Notes under the pieces: generated by a model | Databases searched by the model: none | What the model was told of the DNA's origin: nothing | What the model saw: the letters and a program-made list of their open reading frames with translations, nothing else | DNA from: Eucommia ulmoides | Taxonomy: Eukaryota; Streptophyta; Magnoliopsida; Garryales; Eucommiaceae | NCBI GenBank assembly: GCA_016647705.1 | Contig: CM028335.1 | Span: forward strand, 33,246,212-33,310,211 | DNA length: 64,000 nucleotides | Reading direction: 5' to 3' | Translations under genes and position numbers: made by a program | In this document: positions 11,249 through 21,559 of the stretch, piece after piece | Numbering within the stretch: the stretch's first letter is position 1 | Layout: each line of letters begins with the position of its first letter

Positions 11249-11497
11249 TGATCTACTATATATATTGCTTCGCAAATGGATACAGAATTTCACTGCGAGA
11301 TCGAGCAAGGTGTCTAAGATTCAAGAAAGATTCTTAAAAAGGCATACGGGGTAAAAAATGGTTGAGTATATATATATAGACTCAACCAATTTCCACACCG
11401 TATGCCTTTTTAAGAATATTTTTGGAATCTTAGACACCTTGCTCGATCTTGCAGTCAAATTCTGTATCCATTTGCGAAGCAATATATAGGGCAGATC
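11249..11497. repeat. Long near-perfect inverted repeat (hairpin), 118-bp arms
   Basis: Left arm 11250-11367 pairs with right arm 11380-11497. By eye there are about 12 mismatches in 118 positions and no bulges, with a loop of about 12 bases of TA. It sits about 95 bases beyond the stop codon of the minus-strand PMD gene, so a transcript of that gene reading through would fold into it. It could be a small foldback MITE, or a precursor-like hairpin giving siRNAs or a miRNA. Which of these cannot be decided here. Confidence 0.85.
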
Positions 11498-11592
11498 AAC
11501 AACTTTCTAAATCTATAAACGTTACAAAAAAATATATTTACAAAAAAAACGTATTTACATTCCTATAGTTAAACTATCAACTATATAATTAA

Positions 11593-13968
11593 CTATGTAC
11601 CGCAGTCCCTACGTCGGATGTTCCTCCGCCCTTGACGTTGAGCAATAGGAGGTTCCTCAGCCTCCTCATTAACCTGTGTAACTTGTCCATAGCCCATGAA
11701 CGACTGTTGCATGATCCCCGGGTTGGCATCGATATCGTCCCCGAACGATGGCACCGGTGACATTTGTTTTTCCAATCTTGTAGGTTGGACAAATGGCATC
11801 GAAGGAATCACGCCTGAAGTTGAGACAATTTTGTCCATCGATGAAGTGACGAATGACGATGATGGGTGTGTACCTAGCTGCGATGCGTAATGAGAATAAG
11901 GGTCGTGCATCTAGTACACGTCGGATGGCCCAATATCGTCACCCATGCCGTACGTACTAGATGATCTGGCATAAGTGCCCATACTGTACGTACTAGATGA
12001 TCTAGCATAAGTGCCCATGCTGTACGATATAGAAGGTCCGACATCACCCATCCTACCTGGATGATAGGCGTCAGAAGTCCATGGCTGAGGAGAAGGCTGA
12101 GGAGCAGCCTGAGGAGATGGAAGAATGTTAGCTGCCATATGGCGCGGTACCCGATGGTACACCACCACAACAGTGGCATCATAAACGGCATGAGCCAACT
12201 CGTCGTATGATTCCGTAGTACACCTTCGGAGAGTTAGATGACTCATGCGCATCAGGTTCGATACTTTCAGATCCTACGAAACACATATAATTGTTAAGTT
12301 AATACATGAATAATAACAACATAATCAAACTCATATAGCTAAACAGATGGTACACTTAATGAGATCATACCTCTAACACCACTTGTCCTCCTGTTGCTAG
12401 ATACCCGGGTTGACCAATAACCTTCGTGTGATTCTCCAAGACCAGTCCATGTATTCTTGGTCAACCCCTATTCCTTGCTCTAAGTTGTCGACTTTTGGTG
12501 CTCGCCGATTATTCCACGCAACTATATGTGCGTGGTAATACTTAGCCCAGTTCACACCGAAGTATCCTCGCTGAGTAATTTTGTGCAAGTTCTTGTCCAT
12601 AATTACTAACTCAGGAACCCCTTGGCAATAACCAAACTGTCGTAGCACGCGTAGGGGATACGTGTACTCGGCGATCTCGTAGCAAATTAGGGGCAACTTT
12701 GCCATCCATATATCTTCTTCATTTTTAGTATATGGAGGTAAAGTTAGCAGGGTATAGGGCATCCAAATGACTTGTAAAATAAAATATAAACAAACAAATA
12801 AAAAAAATTAAAATTTCAATGTAAATAAATAACTAACCTCGTCATTCTTCGAGCGATCTAATTGATCGCAATACACCACTAAAACATGCATCGGCAAATT
12901 TTTCAAATTAAACTCAAGGGTCTACCTGTACACCAAAAATATAAACCATAAGTTTAATATCCATAAATAAATATCCATTACAAGATAAATGAAATTAAAA
13001 AGAAAATACTAATTACTTACCAAGCACCCCTCGGAGCAACTGGGAACTTCAAGTTGTCGCCGAAGTCCAACTCTCTGAATAATATATCATACTGGGGGAA
13101 AGGGACAACTTCAGGCCGAAGCCTCGGTAATTGCTCCCAAGCCCAACACTCCAACAAAAATAGGTAGCTGGCTATGTCTTTCGTGTTGGGCTTCGTCGCC
13201 TTATATAGCTCACGGTAGAGGACTATTAAGGTCGCACTGCCCCAGCTATACTTGATGGAAGGTGTCAAGTCACCAAGTAGTGGTAGGTAGGCTAGCTTGA
13301 CTCTGTTGTGCGATTTATCAGGCAGCAACATCTGACCAAGCATAATCAAGCAGTACGCACGTGCGTAGCAATGCATAACCTCCTCATCGACCTCGTTAGG
13401 AACTTGAGCAAAGGTATTCTGTAACCACTTGAGCGTCAAACACCCATTCCTAATCTTATCCACTGGCGGTTCCACTCCGAGGAACTCGACGCAATGTTCC
13501 TGCCAGCCGTGTACCAGTCACGAGTCCTCAGAGGTGATAACTGGCAGCTCATGCACGGGTAACCCTAACAAGACGATCACGTCCTGTAGTGTGATGGTTA
13601 TCTCCTCGACAGGTAGATGGAAAGTATGCGTCTCTGGAAGGCATCTCTTTACCAACGCGGTTATGAGAGCCCTATCTAACTACTTTGGCCACAACTTGAA
13701 TGGGCCGTACAAACCGACTAATTCTATCAACTGTATAACTCGAGGAGGGATATTTTCTCTCCATTCCCCTGCATCATGTCCAGCACAGTTAAAAGTACTA
13801 ATATCCTGAAACATTTAATAAGATACAATAAATAACATTAAAATTTTAAAAAACTAAAATAAAACAATTAATATAATAGCTTAAATATTTACCTGTGCTA
13901 TCCAGACTAGTTCGGACCTGTATTCCGCCTGCAGGTGTAGAACTAAAGCATCTTCGGCCAGGATGCAT
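11593..13968 (-). pseudogene. Plant mobile domain (PMD, MAIN-like) gene in the MULE, decayed
   Basis: Five exons can be read on the minus strand with GT-AG borders: about 13968-13893, 13805-13021, 12925-12838, 12770-12371 and 12273-11593. PMD hallmarks in order: LQAEYRSELVW in exon 1; LVGLYGPFKL, ALITALV, PETHTFHLP and ITLQDVIVLLGLP in exon 2; VYCDQLDRS in exon 3; VIWMPY, DIWMAKLPLICY, LRQFGY and YMDWSWRITRR in exon 4. Exon 5 is a Ser/Pro/Tyr-rich tail with two copies of YSMGTYARSSST and a basic end. These are known in MAIN/MAIL-type proteins, nuclear proteins that also occur as PMD genes inside plant transposons. Breaks: frameshifts in exon 1 and near the end of exon 4, TAG and TGA in exon 2, TAG in exon 5. 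It lies downstream of the transposase in the same direction, as a second gene of the element rather than a host gene. Confidence 0.82.
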
Positions 13969-14313
13969 AGCTGAATTTTTTTCCCGCAACACTTGTGATA
14001 AATTTGTTAGTACAAAATTAAAATTTAATCACATTTATAAACAAAATATAATATTCTTACAAAGAAATATGTGCGACAAGTGCATGAAATTTATAATACA
14101 TAAAAGTTGACATAACGAAGAAATAAAGCAATATAAACATTCATTACAATGAACCGACAAGATCAATTGGGTGTATGACGGGGGTCAGGATGGACACTTC
14201 CGCCTATCATGTCCAGTCTAGGAACATAAACCGCAACGATTTGTCATTGTTCTTCGCGACTGATCCATCTCGTTTTGAATGCGAGTGGAATTTAGTCGAC
14301 TACGATGCACAAC

Positions 14314-16965
14314 TCAAAGTCTGTTATGGTTTGGAATCAGATTCGAAAAATTGGTCTCTGGCGAGTAGTCCTCGTGAATAATTGGCCGAAACGATGACTC
14401 ACATGCCATCAATTGATTTGTCATTGTGTATTCTGCTGCAATATAGCGGAATGCATTAAGTCCACTATACTTGGTGGCCGCAAGCATATGAGAGCACGGA
14501 TATCGCCAAATTTTATACTTGCCACATGTGCAATCAACGTTATTCCCTAGTGTGACTTTGTGAGGAATCAGGCCCCCAGTGGGAGTCTTTCTAGTTTTCA
14601 CATGGTAGATCATATTCTCTTTAGAAAAAAAATCACATTTTATTAAAATATGTGTCGCAACAATTATATGTAACGTGAAAAAAATAATAATAAATACTAA
14701 ATTACCGATTGAATATTTGAATCTCGTATATTTTAGACTTGACTTGAGATTTCTGTATTTTTTCAACGACGTATTTAGCATATAAATAACCATCGGCTGA
14801 GTCCTTTAGAGTTTGTTGTCGACCAATATCAAAGTATTTAACCATCCTATCAAACGTAATCTTGACGGATGCAGTTATTGGAACATTTTTTGCACCCTTT
14901 AAACAGTTGTTAAATAACTCTGCATAATTGATCGTCATGACTCCCCAACGCTTACCATTGTCGTGTACCCTAGTCCATTTGTAAGCTGGAATATCGTTCA
15001 ACCATTTATGTAGTTGAAGATCAATTGTTTTAATATCTTCCATGATAGCATCGTATTTTTCGAATTTGTGTTGCAGCAGCCGTATTCCAAGCAAGATATT
15101 TGAGATGATGATTTTTAGCAATCTTGTTGAAATTTCTGCAAAGGTGTCACAAACAAAATTGATGATATTGGAGGGGCTCGTTATGTTGATTAAGCCAAAT
15201 ACTGTCAACCGCAGTAATAATGTCGGCATGTTTGTCAAATATCAATGTCACCTCCGGACGATCACCAACAATATGGCGCTTAAGCATGTAAATGAACCAT
15301 CGCCAGTAGCGGTAGTTCTCCGTCGGTACGATGAAGAAAGCCAATGGGTAGCACTTGTTGGACGGTGTCATTCCAATGAAAATTAAAATATTTCCCTCAT
15401 ATTTACCATACAAGTGAGTCCCGTCAATGGTGATTACAGGGCGATAATAACGTCATCCGTCAACTGAAGTTTTGAATACCCAAAATACCATGTTGAACAT
15501 CCTGTAACCAGGCATATCAGTAGACACAGTGCTCCACTCTACAGTCGTACCCAAATTGTAGTGCTGCAACGCGACCATAAACTTCGATAACTTCCGATAT
15601 GATTCATCACAATCTCCGAACAAGGTCTCTATAACTTTAGATCTAGCCAACCAAGATTTTCGGTAGGAGATATTGTATCCATGAGACTTCTTCACATAAG
15701 CCACAATGACGCCAATCTTCAATTCTGGATCCTGTTCGACTTGTCCAAGTATTAGGTTCGAAATGAGTCCAGAATCCAAATTTTTATGATTTACAGCAGT
15801 ATGATTATAGAAACATGTGTGCTGCCCCTCATACTGCGTAATCTTAAACATACCGTGACTTTTTTTCTACCCGCCCGCAACCTCCAACCGCATCCATGCG
15901 AACAATGAATCGACTAAACCTTCTTGTTCATTTCCAAGACATAAAACTCTTTATTCTTCTTCACGTGATAAAATTTGACGGCCTGCTGGACATGTTCCTT
16001 GTCCTTAAAGACCATACCAGTACGAAATTCGTCCATCTCCGGTGTCCAAAAATTCTTCCGCAACTTCGCCTTGTATTTCGCTATGTCATCGTCATCACCC
16101 TAGTTCAAGTTATTGAAAAATGGAATAACCCTATCCAACTTCAATTGTTGATTCTGACTCTATTGCCCGCTAGGCCTAACATCTAGATATTCATCTACCT
16201 CAAACGCAACATCCGCATCTAACTTTTCTTTTGACACATCGTGGCGACAACCAATTGTATCAAACTCAACACCATAATTACTTGTGTTATCTTGCGGTAG
16301 ACTACTCGGCGAATAATGGTAATGTGGAAGAGCAAAGCTTGTGCCATGAGCACGGTCAATCATACTATGAGAATGATCTTGTTCTGGAATATAGGGGGTG
16401 AGACGGTGTAATTAGACTCAAGTAATTGGGGGCGCGGCATGGGAGTACTGTGGAAATGATATTGTTCTAGAATGTAAGGGGGTGGGACGATGTAATTAGA
16501 CTGGACTGCTTGGGGGACGGTGCCAAAAAAGTTTCTGTCGGATTGAGTACTGTACGGATTAAAACTCTAGGTCATTTAGTTGGTAAAATGACCACTTTGG
16601 GGGAAACAATTTGGACCAATATCAAATGCTCGTTCTATCTCTACATATACCTCAACAACAAGAAGCGAAGGTATGTAAAGAGGTAACTCAAGGACTTGGT
16701 TTAATGCTGAGTCATCCTCGATAGAAAACAAGATATATTTATAATTCGACCCGAAAAGAGCCATCGGCATCCTACACTTTAATTTCAAATTTCCAGTAAC
16801 CTCATCTTCAAGAATATATGGTTTTAGCATCTCAATTAATTTATTTAAGATTGTTCCCCTACGGACAACCAAAGATTTTACAACTGATGTATTGTAACAA
16901 ACCCTGAACTCGGTACCTTCCAATATTTTACCACCCCAATACAATAACAACCGAACGTGATCCAT
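14314..16965 (-). pseudogene. MULE transposase (mudrA-like), decayed
   Basis: Pieces in order on the minus strand: N-terminal MULE region from ATG at 16965 (about 129 codons to 16576); an acidic linker at about 16363-16160; a MuDR-type DNA-binding domain at about 16060-15840, with FRTGMVFKDKEH, AVKFYHV and CGWRLRA; the EGQHTC block and downstream region at 15851-15453; the catalytic domain at 15440-14700, with ITIDGTHLYGKYEG (first Asp), PLAFFIVPTEN and RWFIYML, LIFDKHADI (second Asp), and RWGVMTINYAELFNNCLKGA; and a SWIM zinc finger CTCGKYKIWRYPCSH at about 14520 with Cys-x-Cys and Cys-x-His ligands. Several frame changes and stops break it, for example TGA between the 15453 and 15413 segments. 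This protein would cut and insert the element in the nucleus. It is not functional as written. Confidence 0.85.
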
Positions 16966-17089
16966 TTCAAGCGGCTATCATTTCAATCCTGATTTTGATA
17001 AATTAAATTCGATTATTGATGAAGTTGAAAAATGTATTTGTAACAAATTAAACTCGTTATATATACTTGACAAATTAAAATTTTATTTT

Positions 17090-19380
17090 GATATAGTTTT
17101 AAAATGAATTGTTAGTTAATTTGAGTTTAATTTTTTAATTTAGTTGTTTTCCTACACATATGAAAGGGGCCAAAGTATAATTTTTAATTTAACAAGTAAA
17201 TTAACAAATTATAGAAACGTGTTTTTTAATTAAATAACAAAATTCATAAATTAAACTAACTAATTAACAATTTTAACTAAATTCAAAAATTAAACTAACT
17301 AAAAATTTATTTTAAAATAATATGTTAAAAATTTATATTTTTCTAATTGTCAAACTTTCAGGACCCAAAGTGCATATTTTTAATTAAATAGCTAAATTAA
17401 GAAATTAAACTAACTAACTAACAATTTTTTCAAATAATATATTAATTTATATTTTCCTACACATGTGAAAGGGACTAAAGTGTAATTTTTAATTTAACAA
17501 CTAAATTAACAAATTAAAGAAACATTTTTTTTAATTAAAGAATAAAATTCATAAATTAAACTAACTAACAATTTATTTTAAAACAATATATTAAAAAATT
17601 ATATTTTTCTAATTGCCAAACTTTCAGGGGTCAAAGTGCATATTATTTTTAATTAAATAGCTAAATTAAAAAATTAAACTAACTAACAATTTTTTCAAAT
17701 AATATACTAATTTATATTTTCCTACATATGTGAAAGGGGGCAAAGTCTAATTTTTAATTTAACAACTAAATTAAAAAATTAAAGAAACATGTTTTTTTAA
17801 TTAAATAACAAAATTCATAAATTAAACTAACTAACAATTTATTTTAAAACAATATATTAAAAATTTGTATTTTTTTAATTGTCAAACTTTCAGGGGTCAA
17901 AGTGAATATTTTTTTAGTGAAATAGCAAAATTAAAAAATTAAACTAACTAACTAACAATTTTTTCAAATAATATATTAATTTATATTTTTCTACACATGT
18001 GAAAGGAGTCAAAGTGTATTTTTTAATTTAACAACTAAATTAACAAATTAAACAAATATTTTTTAATTAAATAACTAAATTCAAAAATTAAACTAAATAA
18101 CAATTTATTTTAAAACAATATATTAAAAATTTATATTTTTCTAATTGTCAAACTTTGAGGGTCAAAGTGCTTGTTTTTAATTAAATAGCGAAATTAAAAA
18201 ATTAAACTAACTAACTAACAATTTTTTCAAATAATATATTAATTTATATTTTCCTACATATGTGAAAGGGGCCAAAGTGTAATTTTTAATTTAACAACTA
18301 AATTAACAAATTAAACAAACATATTTTAAATTAAATAACTAAATTCAAAAAAAAAAAAAATCTAACTAACAATTTATTTTAAAACAATATATTAAAAATT
18401 TATATTTTTCTAATTGTCAAACTTTTAGGAGCCAAAGTGTAAAATTTTAATTAAATAGTTAAATTAAAAAATTAAACTAACTAACTAACAATTTTTTTAA
18501 ATATATATATTAATTTATATTTTCCTACACATGTGAAATGGGTCAAAGTATAATTTTTAGTTTAACAACTAAATTAACAAATTAAGCAAATATATTTTAA
18601 ATTAAATATCTAAATTCAAAAATGAAACTAACTAACAATTTATTTTAAAATAATATATTAAAAATTTAAAATTTTCTATGTGTCAAACTTTCAGGGGTCA
18701 AAGTACATATTTTTAATTAAATAGTTAAATTTAAAAAATTAAACTAATAACTAACATTTTTTTTAAATAATATATTAATTTATATTTTCCTACACATGTA
18801 AAAGGGGTCAAAGTATAATTTTTAATTTAACAACTAAATTAACAAATTAAACAAATATATTTTAAATTAAATAACTAAATTCAAAAATGAAACTAACTAA
18901 CAATTTATTTTAAAACAATATATTAAAAATTATATTTTTCTAATTGTCAAACTTTCAGGGGCCAAAGTACATATTTTTAATTAAATAGCTAAATTCAAAA
19001 ATTAAACTAACTAACAATTTATTTTAAAATAATGAATTAAAAATTTATATTTGTCAAACTTTCAAGGGCCAAAGTGTATATTTTGAATTAAATAACTAAC
19101 TTAAAAAATTAAGCTAACTAATTAACATTTTTTTTAAATAATATATTAATTTATATTTTCTTACATATGTGAAAGGGGTCAAAGTATAATTTTTAATTTA
19201 ACAACTAAATTAACAAATTAAACTAACCAACTAACTAACAAATTAAACAACTAAACCAACAAATTAAATTAACTAACAAACAAACTAACTAATAAATAAA
19301 ATAAATAACAAATTAAATTAAACTATCATCTAATTTTTTTTTTAATTTTTTTTTTATGTTTTTAAAAACTAAATTAAATA
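17090..19380 (-). repeat. Right tandem array of the MULE (about 265-bp units)
   Basis: Eight marker positions of the block CCTACACATGTGAAAGGGG are at about 17151, 17456, 17721, 17991, 18253, 18534, 18789 and 19161, so units are mostly 255-305 bases and the last interval holds an extra half unit. Each unit has two related halves, marked by CAAAGTGTAATTTTTAATTTAAC and by TGTCAAACTTTCAGGGGCCA. Reading is the reverse complement of the left array. No coding potential. The array stops at about 19385 without the palindromic terminus of the left side. Confidence 0.88.
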
Positions 19381-19385
19381 ACGAT

Positions 19386-20290
19386 GCCTTTGGAGAAAAA
19401 GTACGTGGGCCATCCATGACAGGGATCAGGTCTACGGGAATAACCGAAGTGCAGCTAATCGCTAAAGGATGAGTCACCACCAAATTGACAGAGAATATTC
19501 ACCTAGCCTGGAAGACGCTCACATAATGGAGCAATCATCACACCTTAACTGATTTGATGGCGATGCACCTTATTCTCTCTCCAGCCTATGCGAAGGACCG
19601 CATAAATATCCGTGGTAAGATATGAGCCCAGGTACCCGACTCTAGCGAAATACAATACTATGCTACATATAATTTGGCATTCAGGTTTGCATCATTTCTC
19701 TATCATATACTTACTCTCACTGCGGAGATCGTTTGTTGGGATCAATCATCCTCCCCCCCCCGCCCGGTGTTAAGGTTTTGTGCAAAGGCCCCTTCGGAAG
19801 AAATAGGACTGAGATAGTCGAGGGCGAACTTATAAATTCACTGTGTTACCATTTTCTAGTAACATGAGTAACAATTTATTATGATAGAGGTAAATTAGTT
19901 CACGAAATGTCAATAGGAGTAATAGGTGCAAACCAAGTTAGTTTGTTTGATAATTTTTACACTAATTTGAGAGGTGGTGGTAATCGCCTTAGGGAAATTT
20001 AAAAAAAAAATAAAAAATATATCTTTTGACCCGGTCAAATGGCGACCAAACCATGGCTCTCTTATTTAACTTATCTATTTCGGACCAAGCTATGGCGCTC
20101 TTATATATCTTATCTTTTTGGATATCTTTTCGTTTTGTTGTTCAAGCAATAACTACAAATTTATAGCAATCCTATTCAATTAAGTTTCGACGTCAGCAGA
20201 CATGCCTTTGCCGGTCTTGTTTGTATTTTTCTTCCAGAACAGACTCACGGAATCTTATTTCTTTCTCCCTAACCTCAATCGACCTTCCAA
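19386..20290. other. Unclassified stretch: LTR-like remnant, then ATL upstream region
   Basis: About 19390-19800 contains GTACGTGGGCCA, AGGACCGCATAAATAT and a TTACTCTCACTGCGGAGATCG block, which resembles the 3' part of some plant Ty3/gypsy LTRs. It has no mate here. A poly-C run lies at 19752-19763. From about 19870 to 20290 is AT-rich sequence upstream of the ATL gene, with a duplicated segment (CCATGGCTCTCTTATTTAACTT and CTATGGCGCTCTTATATATCTT, each followed by ATCT and TTTTTGG or similar). Confidence 0.4.
20099..20108 (+). promoter_or_regulatory. Possible TATA element for the ATL gene
   Basis: TCTTATATAT about 200 bases before the ATG is the best TATA-like match upstream. This is a weak prediction, because AT-rich plant DNA has many such matches and a 5' leader of about 170 bases is assumed. 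Confidence 0.25.
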
Positions 20291-20305
20291 CATAGCCGGC
20301 CAGAT

Positions 20306-21559
20306 ATGAAAGTTTACAATGTCCCGTGGCCATCACTGACCCTCCACTGGCTCTCCTTCTTCTCTCTCCTCATGAACTTTCATTATTCCAGCTTAGCCTC
20401 AAGTACAAGCACTGATTCTGGTGGTGACATGGCTACTAATTTCTCTTCTTCTAATTATCCCCCACCGTCATCTCTACCACAATCACCTCTTCCACTTACG
20501 CCGGAAAGGCAAAATGTCTCCCGTTCGAAACCAAGCATAACTGTTCTTGTCGGAGCTCTCACCATCATGTTCTCCATCACATTTCTCGTACTCCTTTACG
20601 CCAAGCACTGCAAGAGGGGAAACGGGTACCGCGATGGAACCTTAAATTCTAGAGGGTTTGTACCCATCTCTGCCAGGAAGAACTCCGGGGTCGACCGGAA
20701 AATTATTGAATTGCTGCCGATATTTCGATTCGGATCCCTACTTGGAGAGAAAAGTCTTGAATGCGCCGTTTGCTTAAACATGTTCGAGCCCATTGAAGTG
20801 CTGAAGTTGCTACCAAAATGTAAGCACGCATTCCACGTCGATTGTGTGGATACTTGGCTGGATGCTCATTCCACTTGTCCTCTCTGTCGCAACTGTGTCG
20901 ATTCCGAAGACCTTCTATTAATTGATGACGAGATAGTAGTACACAGGACGGATGATCCACCATCGGTTGAAGAAGAACCCAAAGCAATAGGCTTCCGGCG
21001 TTTGTCCGGTAGACACTCGTCGGCCGGTGAAAGAGGAAATAGGCATCTTCAAGTTGTTGTGGAAAGCCATGATCCAATGAGACGATCTCTCGACAGTTCG
21101 AGCACAAACCCGAAAATTAAGAGCAAACAGGTGTCGATTGGATGCTTAGAAAAAACCCGGAAAGACGGGATTCTGTTGGACGAAGGCACTGTAGCTGATA
21201 AAACAAGGAGCATTGGGCGCCGCTTCGAGCACAGAATCATAGTTTCCGGGACAGGTGGGCTCCAGCAGAGATGGAGCGATGTAATACCATCGGATCTACT
21301 ATATCTTCGATCCGAAATGATTATTAGTGAAACCCGCGGATCGAGGCAATCGGGTTCGAAGAATGAAGATAAGAACAAGACGAGTAATTGGGGAATTGAT
21401 GATAGGAACCGTCACCATGGAAGGCAGTGTGTGATAAATGCGAGAAGCCTGTCCGAAATAACGGGCTTCGGCAGGTTCCTGAATAGAGAGAGTAACGAGC
21501 AACAGAGACAGAGACAGAGACACAGGAATGCGTTGTCAATGTCGAGATGGGTAGCTTGA
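20306..21559 (+). CDS. ATL-family RING-H2 E3 ubiquitin ligase (ATL42/43-like), 417 aa
   Basis: Intact single-exon ORF, as usual for ATLs. Residues 1-30 form a hydrophobic signal-like segment, about 78-98 a transmembrane helix, and 128-142 the GLD motif (GVDRKIIELLPIFRF). The RING-H2 finger covers 153-194 with ligands Cys153, Cys156, Cys172, His174, His177, Cys180, Cys191 and Cys194. Spacing is C-x2-C-x15-C-x-H-x2-H-x2-C-x10-C-x2-C, with Pro192 after Cys191 and Trp184 four residues after Cys180, the canonical ATL pattern. The long C-terminal tail has a basic region and an RQSGSKNEDKNK-type charged stretch, ending in a Gln/Arg run (about 401-410) encoded by a CAGAGA microsatellite. ATLs are membrane-anchored E3 ligases that pass ubiquitin from E2 to substrates, often in stress or carbon/nitrogen signalling. 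The substrate is unknown. The subgroup call rests on the motif DTWLDAHSTCPLCR and the long tail. This is the first in-frame Met and gives the signal-like segment. Confidence 0.95.
   Translation: MKVYNVPWPSLTLHWLSFFSLLMNFHYSSLASSTSTDSGGDMATNFSSSNYPPPSSLPQSPLPLTPERQNVSRSKPSITVLVGALTIMFSITFLVLLYAKHCKRGNGYRDGTLNSRGFVPISARKNSGVDRKIIELLPIFRFGSLLGEKSLECAVCLNMFEPIEVLKLLPKCKHAFHVDCVDTWLDAHSTCPLCRNCVDSEDLLLIDDEIVVHRTDDPPSVEEEPKAIGFRRLSGRHSSAGERGNRHLQVVVESHDPMRRSLDSSSTNPKIKSKQVSIGCLEKTRKDGILLDEGTVADKTRSIGRRFEHRIIVSGTGGLQQRWSDVIPSDLLYLRSEMIISETRGSRQSGSKNEDKNKTSNWGIDDRNRHHGRQCVINARSLSEITGFGRFLNRESNEQQRQRQRHRNALSMSRWVA

Larger units (their letters stand above)
4200..19390. mobile_element. Large degenerate Mutator-like element (MULE) with PMD gene
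   Basis: Composite element of about 11.7 kb once two later solo LTRs are subtracted. From left: GC-rich palindromic terminal region (4205-4379, 7251-7400), tandem array (7650-9150), opposite-strand ORFs of unknown family (9181-10398, +), hairpin (11249-11497), PMD gene (11593-13968, -), mudrA-type transposase (14314-16965, -), and a tandem array in inverted orientation (17090-19380). The two arrays are reverse complements in unit sequence, and both inner edges carry GGATTGAAA facing inward, which supports one element with long inverted ends. The right side lacks the palindromic terminus, so it is probably truncated. I could not identify a 9-bp TSD, and both outer boundaries are approximate. 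Confidence 0.7.

Noticed and set aside
11589..12252. Alternative-frame ORFs beside the PMD exon 5 (for example 11696-11890 +, 11874-12191 -)
   Set aside because: They are shadows of the Ser/Pro/Tyr-rich PMD tail, which joins by a good splice site to the upstream PMD exon.
13429..13809. 126-codon plus-strand ORF
   Set aside because: It is antisense to PMD exon 2, whose minus frame carries the family motifs.
14175..14381. 68-codon plus-strand ORF
   Set aside because: It is antisense to the region after the transposase SWIM finger, with no features of its own.
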